Below, in pieces: positions 27,217 to 35,679 of a DNA stretch of 64,000 nucleotides; the first letter of the stretch is position 1; the number at the start of each line of letters is the position of its first letter. A program made the position numbers and the translations under genes. This DNA is from G965233625 sp965233625 (GTDB lineage Bacteria > Planctomycetota > Planctomycetia > Pirellulales > Pirellulaceae): positions 4,092,001 through 4,156,000 of the forward strand of contig OZ247499.1 of the NCBI GenBank assembly GCA_965233625.1. The letters are read 5' to 3'. The notes under the pieces were generated by a model, which saw nothing but the letters and a program-made list of their open reading frames with translations, searched no databases and was not told where the DNA came from.

Positions 27217-27615
27217 TCAGAATGTCGTAGGTAAATTTTCGTCAATGTTTCGGTTGATAAATCGGCCGCTGTGGTGCTCGCACAGCAGATCATCGAAATC
27301 ATTTACGAATAGAGCCGTGTTTACCGACAGTCTCAGTGAAATTATCTGACTCAACCCGACTCCGATGGCTCCAAGTGCTATTTCGAGTCGCGAATGTGCG
27401 GTAACGCCTATCTCAATCCGCATCGTCTTGATGTCCAAGAATTCAGGAAAATCACTTTGCCAGTACGGAGCGTCGAGTTGCTCCAAAGTCACAGTGATCC
27501 CAAGGCATGATAGCTTGGTGTCGAATTTACAGTCTGGCGACAAATCCGAAAGCACATTTCTTACTTCTTGGATGTTCTCGCCTTCAACTAAGATAATGAC
27601 ATTCTGGTTCACCAT
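27217..27615 (-). CDS. Orphan 132-residue protein
   Basis: No family recognised. It starts MVNQNVIILVEGENIQEVRN, giving a beta-alpha start; the middle (LDIKTMRIEIGVTAHSRLEI, ALGAIGVGLSQIISLRLSVN) could form a strand and a weakly hydrophobic helix that may touch the membrane. No signal peptide or catalytic motif is seen. It is AT-richer than average here, like its two orphan neighbours, with which it may share an origin. No convincing ribosome-binding site was noted, so the call depends on frame length and composition. Confidence 0.5.
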   Translation of the reverse strand: MVNQNVIILVEGENIQEVRNVLSDLSPDCKFDTKLSCLGITVTLEQLDAPYWQSDFPEFLDIKTMRIEIGVTAHSRLEIALGAIGVGLSQIISLRLSVNTALFVNDFDDLLCEHHSGRFINRNIDENLPTTF

Positions 27616-27795
27616 AGAGTCACGCTGTGAATCGTAGAATTGTCTCTAGTCGTACCTGCATGTGTGCAGCTTTACCTGCTTTCCCGTAAGATCACGCCGG
27701 CACGTAAAGCACGCCAGGTAACGCCGACATTGTATAGACCTAAAGGACGTCGACCCATAAAAAGATCCGGCATCGTACACGTTCTTCAACCGTGG

Positions 27796-27818
27796 AAGGC
27801 AGGCGGAGGCTGCCCTAC
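27796..27818 (-). repeat. Interspersed repeat family 2 copy
   Basis: AAGGCAGGCGGAGGCTGCCC plus TAC; reads as family 2 on the minus strand. It lies just past the stop of uup (27829) and marks the left boundary of the housekeeping block that follows. Confidence 0.7.
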
Positions 27819-27828
27819 GGGTGGCTGT

Positions 27829-29655
27829 TTAGGTGGTGCGTTCTTCTAGTTCTTCCCAGCGGGCGTAGGATGTGTCTAGTTGCTGCTGCAAGCTGGTTGC
27901 TTCGGCGGTGGCTGCGGCGACAGTGGCGCCGTCTTGTTTGTAGAAGTTGGGGTCGGCCATTTTTTCGTGCAGCGCGGCGATGTCTGCTTCGAGTTTTTCG
28001 ATCGTCTCTGGCAGCGAGTCCAGTTCGCGTTGTTCTTTGAAGCTGAGTTTGGCTTTCTTTTCGGCGGCTTGCGGCGCGGGCTTGGGTTTTGGCTTTTTGG
28101 ATTTCTTTTCCGCCTGGGGGGCTTCTTCCCGGGCTGGCGCCGATTGGCGGATGTAGTCGTCGTATCCGCCGGCGTATTCTTTGATGGCGCCGTCGCCTTC
28201 GAACACCAGCGTGCTGCTGACCACGTTGTTCAGGAACGCCCGGTCGTGGCTGACCAGCAGCACGGTGCCTTCGTAGCTGGCCAGCAGTTCTTCAAGCAGG
28301 TCCAGCGTTTCAGCGTCGAGGTCGTTGGTCGGTTCGTCCAGCACCAGCACGTTCGCTGGGCGGGTGAAGAGCCGGGCCAGCAGCAGGCGGTTGCGTTCGC
28401 CGCCAGAGAGGAACCGCACTTCGCCCCGCGCCTGTTGCGGTGTGAACAGGAAGTCCTGCAGATAGCCGATGACGTGCTTGGACTTGTCGCCGATCTGCAC
28501 TTTGTCCGAACCGTCGGTTACGTTGTCGGCGACGCTTTTGTCCGGGTCAAGCTGTTCGCGCAACTGATCGAAGTAGGCGACCTCCAGATTGGCGCCCTGC
28601 CGCACTTTGCCTGCGGTCGGCTGCAATTTGCCCAGCAGCACTTTAAGCAGCGTTGTTTTGCCGGCGCCGTTAGGCCCGATCAGCCCGATTTTGTCGCCGC
28701 GTTCGATCAGCGTGGTGAGATCGTGGAACACGTCGAACTGATCTTCCTGATCCGCGTTATACGCGAAGCCCGCGTCCTCGGCGGCCACGACCAGGTTGCC
28801 GCTGCGGGCGCCCTGCTGAACTTGCATGCGGACGTTGCCGGTCTGGTTGCGGCGTTCTGCACGTTCGCGACGCATCTTTTGTAGCGCCCTGACGCGGCCT
28901 TCATTGCGGGTGCGGCGGGCTTTGATACCCTGGCGGATCCAGACTTCTTCCTGTGCCAGTTTGCGGTCGAAGTCGGCGTTCTGTTTTTCTTCTGCGGCCA
29001 GCACGGCGGCTTTGCGTTTCTGAAAATCGTCGTAGTTGCAGGACCAGTCGAACAGTCGGCCCCGCTCTAGTTCGATAATCCGCGTTGCCAGGCGTTGCAG
29101 GAACATGCGGTCGTGCGTGACGAATAACAGCGCGCCTTTGTACCGCGTGAGTAGAAATTCTTCGAGCCACGCAATCGACGCGATGTCCAGGTGGTTGGTC
29201 GGTTCGTCAAGCAGCAGCAGGCTGGGCTGCGAAACCAGCGCGCGGGCCAGCAGCACGCGGCGCTTCATCCCGGAGGATAACGCTGCAAACTCTGCTTCGC
29301 CGTCAAGGCCGGTCTCTTGCAGGACGCGTTTGACATTCTGCTCGCCGCGCCAGGCGTTTTCATCTGTGGCGTCTTCCGCTGGTACGCCGCCCTGGACCAC
29401 ACTGGCGATGCTGCCCGTGATATCGCCCGGCACATCCTGCTTGAGCGTGGCGACGCGGGCGCCAGGTTCGATGATGACCTCGCCGCTATCGCTTTCGACG
29501 TCGCCGCTGATGAGTTTCATCAACGTGCTTTTGCCTGCGCCGTTGCGGCCCAGCAGTCCGATACGCTCGCCGGTTTCCATCCGGCAATTCACCTCATCCA
29601 GCAGAGGCGGACCGCGGAAGCGGATGGAAAGATCTTTCAGCGTGACCAGCGGCAT
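27829..29655 (-). CDS. uup: ABC-F family ATPase Uup
   Basis: A 608-residue cytosolic protein with two ABC modules and no membrane domain. First: Walker A GLLGRNGAGKST (about 33-44), signature LSSGMKRRVLLARAL, Walker B LLLLDEPTNHLD. Second: GLIGPNGAGKTTLLKVL, LSGGERNRLLLARLF and VLVLDEPTNDLD. A charged inter-domain linker rich in Lys/Arg and a C-terminal Lys/Pro linker with coiled coil (about 530-605, LPETIEKLEADIAALHEKMA) match Uup rather than EttA. Uup acts on ribosomes or branched DNA intermediates and limits precise excision of repeats. It is followed upstream by the DUF2203 gene 12 bases away, a probable operon. Confidence 0.92.
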   Translation of the reverse strand: MPLVTLKDLSIRFRGPPLLDEVNCRMETGERIGLLGRNGAGKSTLMKLISGDVESDSGEVIIEPGARVATLKQDVPGDITGSIASVVQGGVPAEDATDENAWRGEQNVKRVLQETGLDGEAEFAALSSGMKRRVLLARALVSQPSLLLLDEPTNHLDIASIAWLEEFLLTRYKGALLFVTHDRMFLQRLATRIIELERGRLFDWSCNYDDFQKRKAAVLAAEEKQNADFDRKLAQEEVWIRQGIKARRTRNEGRVRALQKMRRERAERRNQTGNVRMQVQQGARSGNLVVAAEDAGFAYNADQEDQFDVFHDLTTLIERGDKIGLIGPNGAGKTTLLKVLLGKLQPTAGKVRQGANLEVAYFDQLREQLDPDKSVADNVTDGSDKVQIGDKSKHVIGYLQDFLFTPQQARGEVRFLSGGERNRLLLARLFTRPANVLVLDEPTNDLDAETLDLLEELLASYEGTVLLVSHDRAFLNNVVSSTLVFEGDGAIKEYAGGYDDYIRQSAPAREEAPQAEKKSKKPKPKPAPQAAEKKAKLSFKEQRELDSLPETIEKLEADIAALHEKMADPNFYKQDGATVAAATAEATSLQQQLDTSYARWEELEERTT

Positions 29656-29667
29656 AGAAGGTTTCTG

Positions 29668-30099
29668 CTACTCGCTGACGCTGACGGGAAGCGGCTGGCG
29701 GTCCTCATAACCGGCGTCGATGTCGTGCCAGTAAAGCACCTCTGGCTCGTCGTGCTGCCAGCACAGATAGACCAGGCGGTCGTCCACCATCGCGGGGAAA
29801 TCGACAAGACCCTGGGGGAAGCTCTTTGGCTCGACGCCCAGCGACTTTAGTTCCTGCACGTATTCGCGGAGAAGGGCGGAATCTGCTTCAAGTTCGGTTT
29901 CAATCTGCCGGAGTTCGTCGGAGTAGATATCGTCGGTCCCGGCATTGCGCGATGTTAGATGGTCTAAACGCTGGCGGCGTTCAATCACATCGGTTGCCAG
30001 CGTTTTGAGGTCGCCGGCAATAGCGCGCACCAGCGGAAGCATGGCGTTAGCCTGCTGAACGGTGAAGATTTTCGATGGCGAATATTCAAGATCCGGCAT
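29668..30099 (-). CDS. DUF2203 family protein
   Basis: A 143-residue cytosolic protein. The family signature is clear: an N-terminal KIFTVQQANAMLPLVRAIAG, a helical middle (ELRQIETELEADSALLREYV), and the C-terminal GLVDFPAMVDDRLVYLCWQH with EVLYWHDIDAGYEDRQPL. DUF2203 has no established function. The gene ends 12 bases before the uup start, so the two are probably co-transcribed. Confidence 0.93.
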   Translation of the reverse strand: MPDLEYSPSKIFTVQQANAMLPLVRAIAGDLKTLATDVIERRQRLDHLTSRNAGTDDIYSDELRQIETELEADSALLREYVQELKSLGVEPKSFPQGLVDFPAMVDDRLVYLCWQHDEPEVLYWHDIDAGYEDRQPLPVSVSE

Positions 30100-30258
30100 T
30101 AGTTCTCTGTCGGTTGTTCCAGGGCCGCGGGTTCAACCCGCAGGCCGGGTGGCCAATGACTGCCGCGTGAGAATCCCTGCGGCTGCTGCAATTATACCGG
30201 AACGTCCACCTCGATGGCATTGGCCGCGGCAACTTGTTAACGCCTGCCAAAAACGGCG

Positions 30259-30786
30259 TTACGCGTTCGGGCCGCCGTGAACCGGATCGACCAGCGTCTT
30301 CGACTCGGCGACTGCCGTGGGGTTCAGCGTCGAGCGGCCCCAGCCGATATCAACCGGCAGACGTGAGAAGTCCACAATGCAACCATCGCGGCTGAAGCAG
30401 CTAAGATCGTGCGTGGCGCCCATGAAGATGCAATCCACAGGGCAGGGTTCTACACACAGAGCGCAGAACATGCATTTCGTATAGTCAATGGTGAAGCCGG
30501 TCACCTTAAAGCCACGGCCGCCTTCGACGCGTTCTTTACCAATGTAAATGCAGTCGACCGGGCAGGCGCGTGCACACTGATCGCAGGCGATGCAGGTGGT
30601 CAGATCGTACCGGTGGAAGCCACGATAGCGGGCTGCGACGGGTACGGGTTTTTCCGGGTAAATGAAGTGATCGGTGAAGGTCTTGCGATCTTCATCGTAG
30701 GTCTTCATCCAGTAAGACAAAGTGATCTTTAGGCCCTGGAAGACGGTTGAAACCGCGACCAGAATGTTGCGAAACCACTCAGACAT
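30259..30786 (-). CDS. nuoI: NADH-quinone oxidoreductase subunit I
   Basis: A 175-residue ferredoxin-like subunit of respiratory complex I. Two 4Fe-4S clusters (N6a/N6b) have complete ligand sets: C65-C68-C71 with C75 (CIACDQCARAC) and C105-C108-C111 with C115 (CMFCALCVEPC). The N-terminal amphipathic helix (FRNILVAVSTVFQGLKITLS) would lie at the membrane. It carries electrons toward the quinone site. The other nuo genes are not in this window, so it is separated from its usual operon, or is one of several copies. Neighbours are DUF2203 and metF on the same strand. Confidence 0.95.
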   Translation of the reverse strand: MSEWFRNILVAVSTVFQGLKITLSYWMKTYDEDRKTFTDHFIYPEKPVPVAARYRGFHRYDLTTCIACDQCARACPVDCIYIGKERVEGGRGFKVTGFTIDYTKCMFCALCVEPCPVDCIFMGATHDLSCFSRDGCIVDFSRLPVDIGWGRSTLNPTAVAESKTLVDPVHGGPNA

Positions 30787-30899
30787 AACAGCCTATTTCC
30801 AGCTCTGACAGTGCGCACGGATACGGAGATAACTTGTACGGCATAGGAATTATAGGCTCATGCCGCCACGCCGCAACCGGCCTGACCGCCATAAACGCA

Positions 30900-31769
30900 T
30901 CAGGCAACTTTGATGTTTTCCAGCACGCGGCTGGTGGCTTCGGATTTATTGAGCACGTAGAAGTGAATGCCGGGGATGCCGCTGGCGATCAGTTCCTGCG
31001 TCTGCTGTGTGGCGAATTCAACGCCTGCTTCAAATTGCCAGTCCGCGTCGTCCTCGTGCTTGCCAAGTTTCTCGACGAAAGTGGCAGGCAACTGGGCGCC
31101 GCAGAGAGATGCGATCCGCTGGATCTGCTTGAGGTTGGTCACGGGCAGAATGCCGGGCACCAGCGGGGCGGTGATGCCTGCCTGGTCGTATTTTTCGCGG
31201 AAGCGGAAGAAGTCTTCGTTGTTGTAGAACAACTGGGTCACCACGGCGTCGGCGCCGGCGTCTACCTTACGTTTGAGGTTCTCCAGGTCCACTTCCGGGC
31301 TAGGCGCCTCTTGATGCGTTTCCGGGTATCCGGCGACGAGTACGCCAAACTGGCTGAATTCGGCGTTAATCAGTTCCACCAGTTCGTTGGCGTATTGCAG
31401 GCCGCCTTCGGTCTGCGTGAACGCATCTTCACCCTTGGGCGGGTCGCCACGCAGGGCGACGATGTAATCGACGCCACGGGCCGCTGCTTCCTGCAGATAA
31501 CCACGCAGGTCATCGACGGTGGATTGCACAATCGTAAGGTGCGAAGCGACGGGGCACTCGAACTTCTGTTTCACCTTCTCGACAATGTCCAGCGTTTTAT
31601 CGCGGGTCGAGCCGCCGGCGCCGTAGGTGCAGGTAATGAAGTCGGGCGTAAATTGCGAAAGCTGCTCGACATGGCGATACAGCGCCTGTTCGCCCGCGTC
31701 GGTTTTCGGCGGAAAAAGTTCAAACGAAAGTCCCAGCCGGTTGGGCTGATAGAATTCGCGAAGCTGCAT
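30900..31769 (-). CDS. metF: 5,10-methylenetetrahydrofolate reductase
   Basis: A 289-residue FAD-dependent enzyme reducing 5,10-methylene-THF to 5-methyl-THF for methionine synthesis. It shows the TIM-barrel motifs LSFELFPPKTDAGEQALYRH (catalytic Glu), FITCTYGAGGSTRDKTLDIV, VASHLTIVQSTVDDLRGYL, YIVALRGDPPKGED and DAVVTQLFYNNEDFFRFREK. Length matches bacterial MetF, with no C-terminal regulatory domain. I looked for a SAM, SAH or cobalamin riboswitch in the leader (31770-31900) and found no convincing match. A family-1 repeat lies about 145 bases upstream of the start. Confidence 0.96.
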   Translation of the reverse strand: MQLREFYQPNRLGLSFELFPPKTDAGEQALYRHVEQLSQFTPDFITCTYGAGGSTRDKTLDIVEKVKQKFECPVASHLTIVQSTVDDLRGYLQEAAARGVDYIVALRGDPPKGEDAFTQTEGGLQYANELVELINAEFSQFGVLVAGYPETHQEAPSPEVDLENLKRKVDAGADAVVTQLFYNNEDFFRFREKYDQAGITAPLVPGILPVTNLKQIQRIASLCGAQLPATFVEKLGKHEDDADWQFEAGVEFATQQTQELIASGIPGIHFYVLNKSEATSRVLENIKVA

Positions 31770-31914
31770 CGAATCTTTCCTGTGTTCGGGCTCTGCCGTG
31801 TTGGTGCTCCCGGCGTGTGGAGGCTGCGGGAGCAGTTTGCCGGAGTGTCTGGCGGACGACTTTCTCTTCGTTTAAGGCGAATTTGCCCGCAGTGATTAAA
31901 TGGGGAGATGGAAT

Positions 31915-31951
31915 CCCCTCACCCTAGCCCTCTCCCCAGAGGGGCGAGGGG
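31915..31951 (-). repeat. Interspersed GC-rich repeat, family 1, orientation A
   Basis: CCCCTCACCCTAGCCCTCTC followed by CCCAGAGGGGCGAGGGG, a single copy between metF and the ECF sigma factor gene. The internal CCCCAGAGGGG forms a small stem. Confidence 0.85.
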
Positions 31952-32031
31952 ACTGGGCGGCCGTTAATTTATGCGGGCGGCATAGGTTACGATAGAGAAT
32001 CGCACCGCAAATGCCAACGGCGGATAACGGC

Positions 32032-32637
32032 TTACCCGTGTGGTTCTTCGCCCAGGATCTGCTCCAGCTTCTTCAAAGAGCGGGTCAGCATCACGCGGAC
32101 GGAGGCGTCTGACTTGCCCACTTTCTCGGCGATTTCCTTGGAAGGCAGATTCTCTACGTACCGCAGGCGTAATACTTCCTGCTGCGTGGGAGAGAGTTCC
32201 GCCAGCGCCTGTGCCAGCTTCTCTTCGCGGGCATTGCGGGAGAATGCCTGGCTGGGCGTGGTGAAACTGGCACGGATGAAGTCGAAGATATCGCCGCCGC
32301 TGTCTCCGCCGGCGGCGCTGGCGGGCGTCTCGCGGTTGGCGTCGCGTTTCTGGGCGTTGAAGTGGCGGCCCGCGTCCATGATGCGCCGCTCGGCAATCTG
32401 GCAGAGCCAGGAAAACGGATCGCGATCGCCCAGTTCCATGTCGCTCAGCGATTTACAGGCCGCCTGGCTGACTTCCTGAATGATGTCGTCCGGCTCCACC
32501 TTCCGCTGCAGCGTCGCCCCCAGCTTGCGGCTGATGAAGGCCGCCAGTTGCGGGCGAGTTTTCTGAATGAACTCCGCCATGGCGTTCTCGTCCCCCTGGC
32601 GGATCCGCTCGATCAGTGCTTCGTTCTCATCGGGCAT
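32032..32637 (-). CDS. ECF-type RNA polymerase sigma factor
   Basis: A 201-residue sigma factor with region 2 (about 10-95; AFISRKLGATLQRKVEPDDI, then IIQEVSQAACKSL, and FSWLCQIAERRIMDAGR for -10 recognition). A Gly/Ala-rich linker and region 4 (about 145-195; LSPTQQEVLRLRYVENLPSK with the helix-turn-helix EIAEKVGKSDASVRVMLTRS) follow. It belongs to the planctomycete-enriched ECF groups. No anti-sigma factor gene is adjacent, so control may be by a kinase or elsewhere. The amber-split gene lies just upstream on the same strand (6-base gap). Confidence 0.93.
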   Translation of the reverse strand: MPDENEALIERIRQGDENAMAEFIQKTRPQLAAFISRKLGATLQRKVEPDDIIQEVSQAACKSLSDMELGDRDPFSWLCQIAERRIMDAGRHFNAQKRDANRETPASAAGGDSGGDIFDFIRASFTTPSQAFSRNAREEKLAQALAELSPTQQEVLRLRYVENLPSKEIAEKVGKSDASVRVMLTRSLKKLEQILGEEPHG

Positions 32638-32643
32638 ATGCAG

Positions 32644-33252
32644 CTACGGCCTTGTCTTTCTGATGGTTGCTTTTTCAGCGTCGATCACGGCAGCGAATTT
32701 TACTTTCAGATTGGCGCCACGCATGATTGTGTAGGGTGGACGTAGCCCACGCACCCGTTGTGCCGGACCACGCAGGTAAAACACACGACCTGAGAACGCG
32801 CCTTCATCCAGCCACTGCAACGTAGAGCCCGTCTGTGCACACGCGCGGATATCAACTCTTTTCAGAAAGTTGGCAAGATCCCAGGACTTTTTAAGCTTAC
32901 CCGATCTGGAGTATAAGCGAATGGCTTCACCTTCGCTGACTCTCATCAGGACCAGATCACCCACATCTGACACGTTCATGGCGTGCGGCAGACTGCCTTG
33001 CAGTTCAAACTGCGAACGCTTTACATAGGCATCTTTGGCATCATCAAATTCCTAGTATGCGACTTGATAGCTGGTAACTTCCTTCGCCGGATCGTTGCCA
33101 TCTGCTTTATGAGTGATCGTGTTGATGCGAACGATCAGGTTGCCATCTGGCGATGTAGCTTGCCAGACAAAAACACTGGGTCCAACAATGTCCGCCGCTG
33201 CAGGTTGGGCATTTGCCAGAAGGAACAATGCCAGGATCGCGATGATTCTCAT
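32644..33252 (-). pseudogene. Secreted protein gene interrupted by one in-frame TAG
   Basis: A 202-codon frame runs from ATG 33252 (GAGAGAA upstream; signal peptide MRIIAILALFLLANAQPAAA) to the stop at 32644. It is broken only by TAG at 33052-33054. Before it the frame reads KEVTSYQVAY, after it EFDDAKDAYVKRSQFELQGS, both protein-like and in the same frame, so a Tyr or Gln codon may have been lost. Without readthrough, products would be a 66-residue secreted peptide and possibly a 111-residue piece restarted at ATG 32979. The C-terminal part also contains a short interspersed repeat (32733-32754) encoding RGLRPPYT. Family unknown. Decay, sequencing error and stop readthrough are all possible. 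Confidence 0.7.
32733..32754 (+). repeat. Short interspersed repeat within the amber-split gene
   Basis: GTAGGGTGGACGTAGCCCAC plus GC, an imperfect inverted repeat (GTGG / CCAC, GGGT / ACCC nearby). It resembles GTAGGGTGG-type repeats found in many bacterial genomes, from memory. It falls inside the reading frame. Confidence 0.45.
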
Positions 33253-33431
33253 TGTGTTCTCTCACGAAGAACCAGATGCCCCGTGGTTGAGTCAACAACT
33301 GGTTGCTTGAGATGAACCGCTGGCGGAAGTTCATGCAGTCGTATACGCGTTAGGTTTATCCGCGATGGGCAGTGGCGTCAAGAATTTCTGCCACGTCGCC
33401 TGGTTTCAAACAGCATCCTGGCATTCACCCC

Positions 33432-33938
33432 TCACTCTTCCAGCACGCCGATATAAGGCAGGTTGCGGTACAGATCCTGATAGTCCAGGCCGTAGCCCAC
33501 GACAAATTCGTCGGGGATGGTGAAGGCGGTGAAGTCGGGCCGGGCGTCTACTTCCTGCCGGCCTTCTTTCTGGAGTAGTACGGCGCTGCGGACAGAGGTG
33601 GCGCCGGCCTGTTGCATGTGGCTGGTCACTTCCACCAGGGTGTGGCCGGTGTCGAAGATGTCGTCCACAACCAGCACATCGCGGTCGGCGATGTCGATGA
33701 GCATGCCGGCGTCGACGGTCAGATCGCTGCGGGTGGTCCCGCCTTTGTAGCTGCTGGCTTGCACCACGCCGACCCGTAGCGGCATGTTAAGCAGACGGAT
33801 CAGGTCGGCCAGCAATACGACGCAGCCGGTCATTACGCCTACCACGGTCAGCGGCTTATCGCCGTAGTGCTGCTGAATCTGCTTGGCCATGCGATCCACG
33901 CCATCGTGCACCTGCTGCTGGGTCAGTAGTACTTTCAA
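33432..33938 (-). CDS. hpt: Hypoxanthine phosphoribosyltransferase
   Basis: A 168-residue purine-salvage enzyme joining hypoxanthine or guanine to PRPP. The PRPP-binding loop VLVVDDIFDTGHTL (about 88-101), the flexible loop VQASSYKGGTTRSD (about 59-72) and the C-terminal FVVGYGLDYQDLYRNLPYIG are all typical. I start at TTG 33938, with AAAGGG upstream. The frame is open to 34298, but that would add 120 basic residues overlapping the start of the divergent helicase gene, which no Hpt has. It is divergent from the DEAD-box gene across about 230 bases. Confidence 0.93.
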   Translation of the reverse strand: MKVLLTQQQVHDGVDRMAKQIQQHYGDKPLTVVGVMTGCVVLLADLIRLLNMPLRVGVVQASSYKGGTTRSDLTVDAGMLIDIADRDVLVVDDIFDTGHTLVEVTSHMQQAGATSVRSAVLLQKEGRQEVDARPDFTAFTIPDEFVVGYGLDYQDLYRNLPYIGVLEE

Positions 33939-34172
33939 GGTTTGCCCTTTCTGGTCCGTTCTACAGGCTTGCTCTGCTGTGTTGCAGCTTATCACGGCGG
34001 ATGTCCGGCGCCAGTGGTTGGAATTCTGTGGGAAACGGGTCGATGTGGCTTCGCTACTAACCTGCCGCCAGCGGGGGGAAACCGTTATACTGCGGAGGAT
34101 AAAGTATGGATTCACAAGGGGTATGGGGCGAAAAAGCGGCCCGCCCGCACATTCAATCAGGAGGCCAAAACC

Positions 34173-35456
34173 TTGGCCCGCAAGAAAAGACCCGTCAAGA
34201 AGAAGGAAAAAGAGGTCCTGTTTTCGGACCTCGATCTGTCGCAAGAGATGCTCGATGCGCTGGCCGATGCTGGCTATGAGAAGCCGTCGCCGATTCAAGC
34301 CGGGCTGATCCCGCTGGCGCTGGATGAACTGGATGTTGTTGGACAGGCACAGACCGGAACCGGTAAAACCGCCGCGTTTTCGATCCCGATCCTGGAACTG
34401 CTAGAACCACTCTCGGTCATGCCCAAGCCGCAGGCGCTTATTCTGGTGCCGACGCGTGAACTGGCCGTCCAGGTGCGCGGCGAAGTGGTGAAGCTGGCTT
34501 CCGGCTATCGCGAAGTCGTGAACGCCGTGGCTGTTTACGGCGGCAAACCCATCCGGGCGCAGATTTCCAAGCTGAACAACGGCGCCCAGATTGTGGTTGG
34601 TACGCCCGGCCGTGTGCTGGACCTGATCGGCCGCGGCGCGTTGCGGCTGGAAGATGTCTGCTGCGTGGTGCTGGACGAAGCCGACCGCATGCTGGATATC
34701 GGCTTCCGCCCGGATATCGAGAAAATCCTGCGTCGCTGTCCGAAAGACCGGCAGACACTGCTGCTGAGCGCCACCGTGCCGCCGCCGATTGAACGGCTGG
34801 CGCACCGTTATATGCAGGACCCGAAGAAGCTCGATTTCTCTCCGCAGGATATTTCGGTCGATACGATCGAGCAGTTCTATTTTACGGTCGAACACGAACG
34901 GAAGTTTGATCTGCTGCTGCGGTTGATGGACCGCGAAGACCCGAAGCAGTCCATCATCTTCTGCCGCACACGTCGTGGAGTGGACCGGACGGCGCGGCGG
35001 CTGGGTAAGAAGCTGGCTGGCGTGAACTGTATTCACGGCGATATGTCGCAGCGCGAACGCGATAAAGTAATGCTGGCGTTCCGCGAAAATAAAGTCCGGC
35101 ACCTGGTGGCGACCGATGTGATCGGCCGCGGTATCGACGTCTCTTCCGTTTCACACATTGTGAACTTTGATGTGCCCCAGTTCTGCGATGACTATGTGCA
35201 CCGCGTGGGCCGCACCGGGCGGATGGGCCGCGAAGGCGTGGCGTTCACCTTTGTCACCGTGGAAGAAGGCGGCGAACTAACGCGGATCGAACAGCGCATC
35301 AACAAGCAATTGCAACGCGACGAAATGAAAGACTTCTCCGCCATTACGCCCGTGGCTAAGAAGGACGACAAAGAAGGCGACAAGAAGGATGGCGACGAAC
35401 CGCCAGCCATTTCGGGCAGCCGCCGGCCCCGGCGTCGCTATCGCCGGGCGTTGTAA
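34173..35456 (+). CDS. DEAD-box ATP-dependent RNA helicase
   Basis: A 427-residue RNA helicase of the RhlE/CshA kind. The start TTG 34173 follows AGGAGG at ideal spacing; the frame to 33942 is rejected. Motifs: Q motif PSPIQAG (about 38-44), I AQTGTGKT (59-66), Ia PTRELA, GG, TPGR, II DEAD, III SAT, IV IIFCRTRRG, V ATDVIGRGID and VI HRVGRTGR. The C-terminal tail is Lys/Asp- then Arg-rich (RRPRRRYRRAL), which probably binds RNA nonspecifically. Such enzymes act in ribosome assembly or RNA decay. It is divergent from hpt. Confidence 0.95.
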   Translation: MARKKRPVKKKEKEVLFSDLDLSQEMLDALADAGYEKPSPIQAGLIPLALDELDVVGQAQTGTGKTAAFSIPILELLEPLSVMPKPQALILVPTRELAVQVRGEVVKLASGYREVVNAVAVYGGKPIRAQISKLNNGAQIVVGTPGRVLDLIGRGALRLEDVCCVVLDEADRMLDIGFRPDIEKILRRCPKDRQTLLLSATVPPPIERLAHRYMQDPKKLDFSPQDISVDTIEQFYFTVEHERKFDLLLRLMDREDPKQSIIFCRTRRGVDRTARRLGKKLAGVNCIHGDMSQRERDKVMLAFRENKVRHLVATDVIGRGIDVSSVSHIVNFDVPQFCDDYVHRVGRTGRMGREGVAFTFVTVEEGGELTRIEQRINKQLQRDEMKDFSAITPVAKKDDKEGDKKDGDEPPAISGSRRPRRRYRRAL

Positions 35457-35545
35457 CCGTTTTCACGCAGCACCGCGGTGAGAATCAGACTAGGATGAAA
35501 CCACCGCCGTGGGCTAAACTAACGCCTTGGCGCCAATTATCAGCC

Positions 35546-35567
35546 GTAGGGCAGGCGCCTGCCTGCC
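35546..35567 (+). repeat. Interspersed repeat family 2 copy
   Basis: GTAGGGCAGGCGCCTGCCTG plus CC, capable of a GGCAGGC/GCCTGCC hairpin. It lies about 90 bases past the helicase stop and could affect the 3' end of its message. Confidence 0.8.
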
Positions 35568-35679
35568 GGTGCAACGAGTTCGCGTTTATCGAACGATGAG
35601 CCGTCGATAAGCCGCCGACCTGACAGTTCAACACCTATAAATTCCACCAACCCTTCCTCAAGCACACTTAGGCCGCTCG

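Noticed and set aside
27880..28884. 334-residue plus-strand frame
   Set aside because: Phe/Gly/Val-rich shadow of uup on the opposite strand.
30834..31895. 353-residue plus-strand frame
   Set aside because: Antisense to metF, whose catalytic motifs are all present.
31770..31914. Possible SAM/SAH/cobalamin riboswitch before metF
   Set aside because: No conserved core of those classes could be laid out in the leader.
33939..34298. N-terminal extension of hpt
   Set aside because: 120 basic residues never seen in this family and overlapping the divergent helicase start.
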